This document shows, in pieces, positions 10,022 to 17,221 of a stretch of DNA of 64,000 nucleotides. A program made the translations under genes and the position numbers. The stretch is from CAVTWH01 sp963794685 (GTDB lineage Bacteria > Actinomycetota > Actinomycetes > Mycobacteriales > Micromonosporaceae): NCBI GenBank assembly GCA_963794685.1, contig CAWCFK010000013.1:1-64000 (forward strand), read 5' to 3'. Every line of letters begins with the position of its first letter. The first letter of the stretch is position 1. Below the pieces are notes generated by a model, which worked only from the letters and a program-made list of their open reading frames with translations, was not told the DNA's origin and did no database searches.

Positions 10022-10237
10022 ATGGTCATCGCCAGAATCATCGGGTGGCCGGTCGCCGTTGTCGGCGGCATCATCCTCGCCCTGCTCGGCGTCGTCCTCC
10101 TCATCGTCGGTCTGGCCTCCTCGCCGGCCAACTGGATGCTCGTCGTCATCGGCGCCGTCCTCATCATCGCGGGCGCGCTGATCTTCCTGGACGGCCTCGC
10201 CGAACGTGAGGCGGCCAGGCAGCGGGCCCGAGCCTGA
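10022..10237 (+). CDS. Small two-helix membrane protein
   Basis: 71 codons from the ATG at 10022, preceded by GAGGT at good spacing; an earlier in-frame GTG at 9983 has no such site. Two hydrophobic segments (about residues 5-31 and 37-58) with a short loop containing PANW suggest a hairpin membrane protein with a charged C-terminus (EREAARQRARA). No known family recognised. It lies between the beta-helix gene and the CIS operon and is conserved in both arms, so a link with the CIS is possible but unproven. Confidence 0.6.
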   Translation: MVIARIIGWPVAVVGGIILALLGVVLLIVGLASSPANWMLVVIGAVLIIAGALIFLDGLAEREAARQRARA

Positions 10238-10243
10238 CCCGCC

Positions 10244-10311
10244 GGGCCTGGACCGGCCCACCCGGACCAGGCCCGACTACCCGCGGCCCGGCCGCGCCCC
10301 GGCCGGGCCGC
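10244..10311 (+). promoter_or_regulatory. Two tandem hairpins in the CIS operon leader
   Basis: Hairpin one (10244-10274) pairs GGGCCTGG-A-CCGG with CCGG-A-CCAGGCCC around a 5-base loop. Hairpin two (10283-10311) pairs GCGGCCCGGCC with GGCCGGGCCGC around 7 bases. They fill the gap between the small membrane gene and the first CIS structural gene and end 34 bases before its ATG. They may be a terminator for the upstream gene or an attenuator for the CIS operon. Confidence 0.5.
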
Positions 10312-10345
10312 GCACCCCGCCCCACCCCGACGGAAGGGCCCGCCG

Positions 10346-11050
10346 ATGCCGACACCCCAGGGACCGATCGAAGCGGCCACCGACGAACTGCTGTCGTTCG
10401 TGACGGCGGCCTGCGACGGACCCGTCCGGCTGGGGGTACCGGCGGACGCCGACGAGCCGGGACTGTGCCTGTGGCCCTACGAACTGCGCGCCGAACAGCA
10501 GACCACCGGCGCGGCGCGGGCACCGTACCGGTTCGCCGTGCGGTACCTGCTGGCCGGCAGTTCGGTGGCGGCGCTCGGGCTGCTCGACCGGGTACTCACC
10601 GAGGCGGTCCGGGCCGGCGCACCGGAGCTGGTGCTCCTCGCCCCACCGGCCGAGCTGTGGCGGGCGCTGGGCCTGGCGCCCCGGCCGGTGCTCGGCTTCC
10701 ACGTCCCAGCCAGCGTGGAGATCCCGGTCACCCCGGCCCCACTGGTCCGCGGGGCGCTGCAAATGCGCGGGCTGGAACTGGTCGCGCTGACCGGCAGCGT
10801 GCTCGGTACCGGCGACCAGCCGGTAGCCGGCGCCCGGGTCGAAGTGGCCGGCACCCGGCTGGCCACCCATACCGGGGCACACGGGCAGTTCCAGTTCGCC
10901 GCCGTACCCGAGGGCGAACGCCTCGCGCTGCGCATCCACGCCCGTGGACGCATCTTCACCGCCTGGCTGGATCCGCCGATCGGCGAGCCGGTCACCCTGC
11001 ACTGCGACTTCACCGCCGCATCGGTGTCCACTGTGGACGCCGACGGCTGA
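10346..11050 (+). CDS. Pvc16/DUF4255-like CIS protein with carboxypeptidase-regulatory-like domain
   Basis: 234 codons. Residues ~1-150 (MPTPQGPIEAATDELLSFV ... LCLWPYELR ... RYLLAGSSVAALGLLDRVL) have the layout of DUF4255/Pvc16 N-terminal domains, which are tail-terminator or cap proteins of extracellular CIS. Residues ~155-225 (LTGSVLGTGDQPVAGARVEVAGTR ... QFQFAAVPEG) look like a carboxypeptidase-regulatory-like beta-sandwich. It is the first gene of the CIS run, 24 bases before the sheath gene. The family assignment comes from layout and context, not from a search. An intact frame is kept here, unlike in the left arm. Confidence 0.6.
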   Translation: MPTPQGPIEAATDELLSFVTAACDGPVRLGVPADADEPGLCLWPYELRAEQQTTGAARAPYRFAVRYLLAGSSVAALGLLDRVLTEAVRAGAPELVLLAPPAELWRALGLAPRPVLGFHVPASVEIPVTPAPLVRGALQMRGLELVALTGSVLGTGDQPVAGARVEVAGTRLATHTGAHGQFQFAAVPEGERLALRIHARGRIFTAWLDPPIGEPVTLHCDFTAASVSTVDADG

Positions 11051-11074
11051 CCCGGCACGCGACGAGGAGCTGCC

Positions 11075-12336
11075 ATGCCGAACTACTTCTCCCCCGGCAT
11101 CTACGTCGAGGAGGTACCCGCCGGCGCCCGGCCCATCGGCGCCGTCGGTACCAGTACCCCCGGCTTCATCGGGGTCGCCCCGGATGCCCGCAGCCGGCTC
11201 AACGAGCCGGTCGCGCTGAACAGCTGGAGCGACTTCCTGCGCGTCTTCGCCACCGCCGACAACCCGACCGCCACCCACCTGGCCCGGGCCGTCTTCGGCT
11301 TCTTCACCAACGGTGGTACCCGCTGCTTCGTGGTCAACGTCGGCGAAGGCGGCCAGATCGCCGGGGCCGGCAAGCGCCGCGGCGGCGTGCAGGTGCTGGA
11401 GACGGTGGACGAGGTGGCCATCGTGGCCGCCCCCGGCTACAGCGACCCCGGCTCCTACGAGGCGCTGCTGGGCCACTGCGAACTCATGCGTGACCGGGTG
11501 GCCATCCTGGACCCGCCCGAGGACGTGGACGACATCACCGCGCTGACCCGGGTCGGCCTGGAGGGCGGGGACAAGCCCAAGCCCCAGGGCGGCAAACCAG
11601 CTGAGGGCGGCAAGCCGCCGGAGGGCGGTGGCAAGCCGCCGGAGGATGCCGCGCCGCACGCCGAGGAGTCGCTGCGGCCCCGCCAGTCCGACTACGGCAC
11701 GCTCTACTTCCCGTGGCTGCGGGTGCGCGACCCGTTCTCCGGCGAGGTGGTCAGCACCCCGCCGAGCGGGTACCTGGCCGGCATCTGGGCGCGTACCGAC
11801 GCGCTGCGCGGGGTGCACAAGGCGCCGGCCAACGAGCCGGTGCGCGGCGCCGTCGACCTGACCTACCTGGTCACCCGGGCCGAACAGGACGTGCTCAACC
11901 CCAAGGGGGTCAACTGCATCCGGTACTTCGCCGGCGAGGGGATCCGGGTCTGGGGTGCCCGGACGCTGGCCGCCGAGGCCAGCGAGTGGCGCTACATCAA
12001 CGTGCGGCGGCTGTTCAACATCGCTCGAGAAGTCCATCGCGCAGGGCACCCGCTGGATGGTCTTCGAGCCGAACGACTCGACGCTGTGGCGCTCGATCCG
12101 GCGCGACATCGGGGCGTTCCTCACCCGGGTGTGGCGGGACGGGGCACTGCTCGGGCGTACCCCCGAGGAGGCGTTCTTCGTCAAGTGCGACGAGGAGACC
12201 AACCCGTCCGACGTACGTGACGCCGGCATGGTGGTGGCGCTCGTCGGGGTGGCCGTCGGTGAAGCCGGCCGAGTTCGTGGTGTTCAAGCTCAGCCAGTGG
12301 GCCGGCGGCACCGAGACCGAGACGATCGGGGGCTGA
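11075..12336 (+). CDS. Contractile sheath protein (frame disrupted near the end)
   Basis: Forms the outer contractile sheath of the injection system. It starts MPNYFSPGIYVEEVPAGARPIG, the conserved opening of phage-tail sheath proteins, and ends VKPAEFVVFKLSQWAGG, the C-terminal strand that links neighbouring subunits. Length ~420 codons is normal for eCIS sheaths. A loop at about residues 165-195 holds repeats of GGKPPEG type. Two single-base insertions break the frame: near 12023 (between RRLFNI and LEKSIAQG) and near 12253 (between VVALVGVA and SVKPAEF). As written the product would stop early; both sites look like extra bases, since the conserved sequence resumes immediately in the next frame. 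Confidence 0.85.
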
Positions 12337-12338
12337 AC

Positions 12339-12824
12339 ATGCCCGACGTGACCGCGCAGCGCCCAGCCGGGCGACCTGGGTCGACCCGTACCGGGCGTAC
12401 AACTTCAAGCTGCTCATCAACAGCGTCACCAACGGGCCACTTCACCGAGGTGACCGGGCTGGGCATCCGGGTGGAGCGGATCTCCTACCGGGAGGCCGGC
12501 AACAACAGCATCGTCCGGGCCGTGCCCGGGCGGGTCAGCTACCCGCCGGTGACCCTGCGGTTCGGGCTGACCTCCGCGCAGGAGCTGTGGGACTGGCTGC
12601 TGGCGGCGGTGAACGGCCGGGTGGACCGGCGCAACGTCTCCATCGTCATGCTCGACTCCGCCGGGGCCGCCGAGGTGCTGCGCTGGAACCTCCTCAACGC
12701 CTGGCCCCAGGAGTGGTACGGCGCGCCGCTGGACGCGATGAGCCGGGAACTGGCGATCGAGACGCTGACCCTGGCACACGAGGGCCTGGACCGGGAGGCG
12801 GGCGGTGCCCCGGCAGCCGCGTAG
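12339..12824 (+). CDS. CIS inner tube protein (frame disrupted)
   Basis: A gp19-type tube subunit that stacks inside the sheath. Conserved stretches are ATWVDPYRAYNFKLLINSV, HFTEVTGLGIRVERISYREAGN, GRVSYPPVTLRFGLT and WNAWPQEWYG-type sequence near the end. Start ATG 12339 lies two bases after the sheath stop. Two frame changes occur: one near 12365, just after the start, and an extra G in the GGGCC at about 12433. With these repaired the protein is ~160 residues, typical of the family. The last 20 bases overlap the next gene. Confidence 0.8.
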   Translation: MPDVTAQRPAGRPGSTRTGRTTSSCSSTASPTGHFTEVTGLGIRVERISYREAGNNSIVRAVPGRVSYPPVTLRFGLTSAQELWDWLLAAVNGRVDRRNVSIVMLDSAGAAEVLRWNLLNAWPQEWYGAPLDAMSRELAIETLTLAHEGLDREAGGAPAAA

Positions 12825-14208
12825 CCGGCGGGCCGGCGTCACGGCGGGGCTGCGCCGGGCGGCGGCCGCCGCGCTGCGCCGCGCCGCCCGGTGGGCCGAC
12901 CGGCCTGCCGGCCCGCCACCGTCCGCGCCGGTCCCCGCCGCGCCGCCCGCAGCGGCCGGCGGGCCGCCGGAGCACTGGCTCGCCCTGGTCGCCGCCCGCG
13001 CCCCGGGCCTGCTGCACGGCACGGGCGTGGGCGGGCCACGCCCGGTGGTACCGGCGCCGGCCGACTCCCCCGGCGCCGGTACCACCACCGCGGGCCGGGC
13101 GCTGCCGCACCTGGCGGCCGACGGTCCGCTGGCGGGGACGCCCCGGCCGCCGGCCGCCGCACGGTCGACGCGTGGGCTGCCGCACGGCTGGCTGCACGTG
13201 GCGCCACCGTCCGGCGGCGCCCCGGTGGACGGCGATCCGGCCGACACATCCGCAGCGACGGCGCGGCAGGGCGACGGCGCGGTAGCGGGGCACAGCGGGG
13301 CGCAGCCGCGCGATGCCGGGGCGGCGCATAGCGGCCCGACCGCGGCTGACCCGGCGGGCAGGTCCGCCGTGGCCGGTCCGGCCTCCGGCGTTCCAGCCGG
13401 CAGCTCCGGCGCGACCGGCGGCCAGGCCGGCGTCACGGTCGGCTCGGCTGAGCCGTCGGACAGTTCGGTCGGGACCGGCGCCCCGGTCGTCGGATGGGAC
13501 GCCGTGACGGACGGCTCGGCCGGATCAGGCGCCATGGCGGACTCCGCTGGTACGGCCGCACGGACCGGGGCGGTCCCGCGGCACGCGCCGGACCCCGGCG
13601 GATCGCGTGCCGGCAGTAGGCCGGCCGGCCACGCCGCGGCCCACCCGGCGGAGGCTGCCGGCGCGCGGGGCCGCACCGCCAGCGGCCGGACGGTTGCTGT
13701 GGTGCGGCTGGTGGCCGACGCCGGGGCCGGCACCCGGACGGCCCACGAGCCCGCTGCGGCGGGGGGCCACAGAGCTGGCGACCCGTCCGGCTCGGCCGGG
13801 GCCGGCTCCGCTCTCCGCCACCGCGACGTCGAGGACGCCACGCCCGGCGCCGGGGGTCGGGCGGCGTCGGGCACGGCCGAGGGCGCTACCGGACCGGCAG
13901 GCCCGGACTCCTTTGCCACCGGCAGGTCCGGCGCCGGGCACTGGGGCGATCCCGGCCGGGGCAACGCCGGACGCGTCTGGAGTATCGGACGGCCCACGCG
14001 TCCGGATCCGGTCGCCGAGGTCGCCGCGGCGTGGCCGCGCCTGCCCGGCGTGGCCGGTCCGGAGACGGCGGGCGCGGGGCAGCGCGCCGACGAAGCCGGT
14101 GCGCCCTGGCCGCGGCTGCCCGAAGAGCCTCCACAGTGGACGGAGCCGGCGCGCGCCTACCCGGCCGAGCTGCTGCGCCGCCTCGACCAGGAGCAGGTGG
14201 GGCACTGA
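12805..14208 (+). CDS. Long disordered Ala/Gly/Pro/Ser/Thr-rich protein of the CIS locus
   Basis: 467 codons from a GTG that overlaps the tube gene's end; its TGA overlaps the next ATG (TGATG), so it is translationally embedded in the operon. The sequence is low-complexity and probably unfolded for ~400 residues. Two WPRLP repeats and a short charged end (YPAELLRRLDQEQVGH) may be the only binding elements. The short conserved patch HWLALVAARAPGLL near residue 55 is also kept in the diverged left-arm copy (HWLDLVAAHAPGLL). I recognise no domain. By position it could be a linker, a tube-interior filler or a chaperone-like adaptor. An AT-poor low-complexity frame can stay open by chance, but the coupling and the conserved patch support it being real. 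Confidence 0.6.
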   Translation: MPRQPRSRRAGVTAGLRRAAAAALRRAARWADRPAGPPPSAPVPAAPPAAAGGPPEHWLALVAARAPGLLHGTGVGGPRPVVPAPADSPGAGTTTAGRALPHLAADGPLAGTPRPPAAARSTRGLPHGWLHVAPPSGGAPVDGDPADTSAATARQGDGAVAGHSGAQPRDAGAAHSGPTAADPAGRSAVAGPASGVPAGSSGATGGQAGVTVGSAEPSDSSVGTGAPVVGWDAVTDGSAGSGAMADSAGTAARTGAVPRHAPDPGGSRAGSRPAGHAAAHPAEAAGARGRTASGRTVAVVRLVADAGAGTRTAHEPAAAGGHRAGDPSGSAGAGSALRHRDVEDATPGAGGRAASGTAEGATGPAGPDSFATGRSGAGHWGDPGRGNAGRVWSIGRPTRPDPVAEVAAAWPRLPGVAGPETAGAGQRADEAGAPWPRLPEEPPQWTEPARAYPAELLRRLDQEQVGH

Positions 14209-14927
14209 TGGAACGGGTCGCGTTTCTCGTCGACGAGTCCGGGGAGCGGGTGGACTGCCTGCTCAACCCGGAGACGGTCGAGGTCACCCGGCTGGCCGGG
14301 GTACGCCACCGGGCGGCCGGGGCCGGACAGCTGGTCGGTGCCGGGCTGGCCGACGACCCCCTGCTGTTCACCGGGGGCGGACGTACCGAGGTGGTGCTGG
14401 ACCTGCTCTTCGACGTGGACCTGGTGGACGAGCAGACCCGACCCGAGGACGTCCGGGCGCTCACCCGCAAGCTGTGGATCCTGGCCGAGAACTCCGCCGA
14501 GGAGCACGGCTCGCTGCGCCCGCCGCTGGTACGCCTGGTGTGGGGCAAGAGCTGGAACGTGCCCGGGGTGATCGTGGCCATCGCCGAGCGCTTCGACGCC
14601 TTCGCCCTGGGCGGCTCCCCGCACCGCTCCTGGCTACGGCTGAAGCTGCTCCGGGTGGCCGAATCCGCCGAGCAGGCGCAGGCCGGTTTCGAAGAGCAGC
14701 TGGCGGCGGCCGGTACGCCCAAGGCGGCACCGGGCAGCGCCGTGCTCGCCACCGGTGACGGCGACGCCCAGCCCGACTACTCCGGTGTCCGCTTCGACCT
14801 GCTGGCCAACGACGCACTCGGCTCGCCGCTGCGCTGGCGGCTGCTCGCCGAGCACAACCGGCTCCCCAACCCGTTCGAGGTGGTACCCGGCGCCGCGCTG
14901 GCGGTACCTGAGATCGGTGCGCCGTGA
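14208..14927 (+). CDS. CIS LysM-type baseplate/tube protein
   Basis: 239 codons. It begins MERVAFLVDESGERVDCLLNPETVEVTR, typical of the CIS_tube/LysM-containing proteins (Pvc7-like, T4 gp53-like) that join tube to baseplate. The C-terminal part (FDLLANDALGSPLRWRLLAEHNRLPNPFEVVPGAALAVP) is a LysM-like motif with the usual 'residue x of the protein is in location y' pattern. Start overlaps the preceding stop and its own stop overlaps the next GTG, so it is tightly coupled in the operon. It appears intact. Confidence 0.8.
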   Translation: MERVAFLVDESGERVDCLLNPETVEVTRLAGVRHRAAGAGQLVGAGLADDPLLFTGGGRTEVVLDLLFDVDLVDEQTRPEDVRALTRKLWILAENSAEEHGSLRPPLVRLVWGKSWNVPGVIVAIAERFDAFALGGSPHRSWLRLKLLRVAESAEQAQAGFEEQLAAAGTPKAAPGSAVLATGDGDAQPDYSGVRFDLLANDALGSPLRWRLLAEHNRLPNPFEVVPGAALAVPEIGAP

Positions 14928-16435
14928 CCGCGCTGGCCACCCGCGCGCTGCGGGTCCTCCTCGACGGCACGGCGCCGCCCGGCGCCCGGACGCTGTCCGC
15001 CCGGGTGGCGTACCGGCTGGGCCAGCCCGGCCAGGCGGACGTGGCGCTCGCGCTGCCCGCCGACCCGGGCCCGGTGACCCGCGCCTGCCGGCTCGGCGCC
15101 GCCCTGCGGCTGGAGCTCACCGACGCCGACGACGGGCTGTTCACCGGCGAAGTGACCGCGGTGGAGTACGAGACCGCCGCCGACGGCGTGACCGTGCTGC
15201 GGCTGCGCGGCTACGACCGGCTGCACCGCCTGCGCAAGCACCAGGAGCTGCGGGTCTTCGAGAACGTCGACGCCACCGAACTCGCCCGCGCGCTGGCCGG
15301 CCCGGCGGGCCTGTCGGTGGCCGCCGGGGACGGCGGGCCGCGCGTCGAGCGGCTGCTGCAGCACCGGCACAGCGACCTGGAGCTGCTCCAGCAGGTGTGC
15401 GCCCGGGCCGGCCTCTATCCGTGCCTGGACGGCGACACGCTGCGCCTGGTGACGCTGGAGGGCTACGGCAGCCCGGAGCCGCTGGCGCTGGGCCGGCAGC
15501 TGTGGAAGGTGCGCGCCGCGGTGAACCTGGACCGGGCGGCCGGCTCCTGCGCCGCGCTCGGCTGGGACCCGCAGCGGGCCCTGCCGCTGCGCGGCGACGC
15601 CGACACGGCGCGCAGCGGCCGGCGGGTAGGTGTCGAGCCGGACGCCGGCGCGGTGGGCGCCGACGGCGAGCGGACCCTGGTCGACCAGCCGGGGCGCAGC
15701 GCCGACGAGCTGACCGCGCTGGCCCAGGCGGCGCAGGACACCCGGGCGGCCGGCACGGTGACGCTGACCGGCATCGCCGAGGGCAGCCCGGCGCTGCGGG
15801 TGGGCGGCCGGATCGCCGTCAGCGGACTGGCCGGCGAGCTGTCCGGTGGGTACGTGCTCACCGAGGTGGTGCACAGCGTCGACGGGGACGGGTACCTCAC
15901 CGCCTTCGACACGGCGCCACCGCCCGCGCCGGCCGCCGGGCCGGGCAGCACGGCCACCCTGGGGGTGGTCACCGACGTGGCCGACCCGGACGGCTTCGGC
16001 CGGGTCCGGGTCACCCTGCCCACCCTGGGCGACCTGGACGCCGGCTGGCTGTCCGTGGTGTGCCCGGGCGCCGGCCGGGGGCGCGGCATCGTGGCGCTGC
16101 CCGACGTCGACGACACGGTGCTGGTACTGCTGCCGCACGGCGAACCGGACGCCGGACTGGTGATCGGCTCGCTCTACGGCACCATCGCCCCGCCCGACGA
16201 GGCCGGGGTGGCCGACGGGCGGGTCGGCCGGTGGGCGCTGACCACCGCCGACGGGCAGTCCATCGTGGTCGACAACGCCGGCCGGCAGCTGCGGCTGGCC
16301 AACGAGGTCGGCAGCTACGTCGAGCTGACCCCGAAGCGGCTGACCCTGCACGCCGCCACCGACCTGCTCATCGAGGCGCCCGGGAAGGCCATCACGGTAC
16401 GGGCCGCCAGCGTCGACTTCCAACACGCGGACTGA
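14924..16435 (+). CDS. CIS spike: gpD-like hub fused to gp5/VgrG-like domain
   Basis: 503 codons. Residues ~1-340 resemble phage late-control gpD / T4 gp27 hub proteins (FTGEVTAVEYETAADGVTVLRLRGYDRLHRLRKH and the RHSDLELLQQVCARAGL motif). Residues ~345-430 form the OB-fold of gp5/VgrG/gpV (GVVTDVADPDGFGRVRVTLPTL ... GDLDAGWLSVVCPGAG ... VLLPHGEPDAGLVIGSLYG). The last ~60 residues (SIVVDNAGRQLRLAN) begin the spike beta-helix. It is the Pvc8-type spike at the tube tip. GTG start overlaps the previous stop. It appears intact and lies 16 bases before the tip-like gene. Confidence 0.85.
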   Translation: MTALATRALRVLLDGTAPPGARTLSARVAYRLGQPGQADVALALPADPGPVTRACRLGAALRLELTDADDGLFTGEVTAVEYETAADGVTVLRLRGYDRLHRLRKHQELRVFENVDATELARALAGPAGLSVAAGDGGPRVERLLQHRHSDLELLQQVCARAGLYPCLDGDTLRLVTLEGYGSPEPLALGRQLWKVRAAVNLDRAAGSCAALGWDPQRALPLRGDADTARSGRRVGVEPDAGAVGADGERTLVDQPGRSADELTALAQAAQDTRAAGTVTLTGIAEGSPALRVGGRIAVSGLAGELSGGYVLTEVVHSVDGDGYLTAFDTAPPPAPAAGPGSTATLGVVTDVADPDGFGRVRVTLPTLGDLDAGWLSVVCPGAGRGRGIVALPDVDDTVLVLLPHGEPDAGLVIGSLYGTIAPPDEAGVADGRVGRWALTTADGQSIVVDNAGRQLRLANEVGSYVELTPKRLTLHAATDLLIEAPGKAITVRAASVDFQHAD

Positions 16436-16451
16436 CCGGGAGGACCTTGCG

Positions 16452-16790
16452 ATGCGGTGGCTGATACGCGACTCGGTGGTGGTGTGCGACCACGACGGGC
16501 GGATCACCAACCAGCCCAGCCAGTCGTGGGTGACGATCGGCGCGGTACCGGTGCTGGTCGAGGCCGACCCGGTGGGGCGCACCATCGTGGCCTGCCCCAA
16601 CTACGGGCCGGTGGTCAAGCCGTGCGCCAAGACGCTGCAGGTGGCCGTCGGCTACAGCGCTCTGGTCCGGGTCGACGGGCACCGCACGGTGCTGGACAAC
16701 CTGTCCGGGCTCACCGACGGGACGCCGCCCGGACTGGTGCACTACACCGTCCGGCTGCCGGCGCAGACGCTGGTCGGGGCGGACACATGA
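16452..16790 (+). CDS. Probable PAAR-like spike tip protein
   Basis: 112 codons, ATG at 16452 after a GGAGGA site. It is a beta-rich protein with two cysteines (IVACPNYGPVVKPCAKTLQV). The position between spike and gp25 is where eCIS clusters carry the PAAR/DUF4280-like tip. I assign it by length, composition and place in the operon; a classical PAAR repeat is not obvious. Its stop overlaps the gp25 start (ATGA). Confidence 0.45.
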   Translation: MRWLIRDSVVVCDHDGRITNQPSQSWVTIGAVPVLVEADPVGRTIVACPNYGPVVKPCAKTLQVAVGYSALVRVDGHRTVLDNLSGLTDGTPPGLVHYTVRLPAQTLVGADT

Positions 16791-17221
16791 GCAGCCGGGC
16801 GATCCGCTTCGTCGGCGCCGGGTTCGACGCCGGCACCTCCGGCGGCCTGGTGCTGACCTCCTCCGGGGCGCTGGCCATGGTGGCCGACGACCAGGCGGTC
16901 CGGCAGGCGCTGCTCCTGCTGCTGTCCACCACGCCGGGCGAGCGGGTGATGCGCCCCGGCTACGGCTCCCGCCTGCACCGACTGGTCTTCGCCCCGAACG
17001 ACGCCACCACCGCGGGCCTGGCCATCCACTACGTCAAGGAGGCCATCCGGCGGTTCGAGCCGCGGGTGGAGGTGGTCGACGTCGACGCCGGTGCCGATCC
17101 GGACGCCGCCTGGAGGCTGCTCATCCGGCTCGACTACCGGGTGAAGGCCAGCCTCGCGCCGGGCACCCTGGCCCTGTCGGTGGACCTGGCGCCGGACACC
17201 GATCCGGGAGGTACCCCGTGA
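16787..17221 (+). CDS. CIS baseplate wedge protein, gp25/GPW family
   Basis: 144 codons. Contains LVADDQAVRQAL-type and TTPGERVMRPGYGSRLHRLVFAPND sequence, the core of the gp25-like (Pvc9, phage P2 gpW) domain, followed by a strand-rich end (EVVDVDAGADPD ... LLIRLDYRV). It makes the inner baseplate ring in contractile systems. It overlaps the genes on both sides by four bases (ATGA, GTGA). It appears intact. Confidence 0.85.
   Translation: MSSRAIRFVGAGFDAGTSGGLVLTSSGALAMVADDQAVRQALLLLLSTTPGERVMRPGYGSRLHRLVFAPNDATTAGLAIHYVKEAIRRFEPRVEVVDVDAGADPDAAWRLLIRLDYRVKASLAPGTLALSVDLAPDTDPGGTP

Larger units (their letters stand above)
7383..14802. repeat. Right arm of the palindrome
   Basis: Partner of 1-7362. 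It carries a truncated hydrolase, the beta-helix gene and the first CIS genes up to residue ~198 of the LysM-type baseplate protein. About 20 bases (7363-7382) separate the arms. This copy is the better preserved one, although the beta-helix, sheath and tube genes still show one-base frame changes. The match stops at 14802 only because the window starts at 1, so the repeat may go further into the CIS locus. Confidence 0.9.

Noticed and set aside
1..14802. Hairpin telomere of a linear replicon
   Set aside because: The arms continue to the window edge, the centre is inside a hydrolase gene, and no telomere or tpg/tap-like genes are seen. It cannot be excluded without the contig ends.
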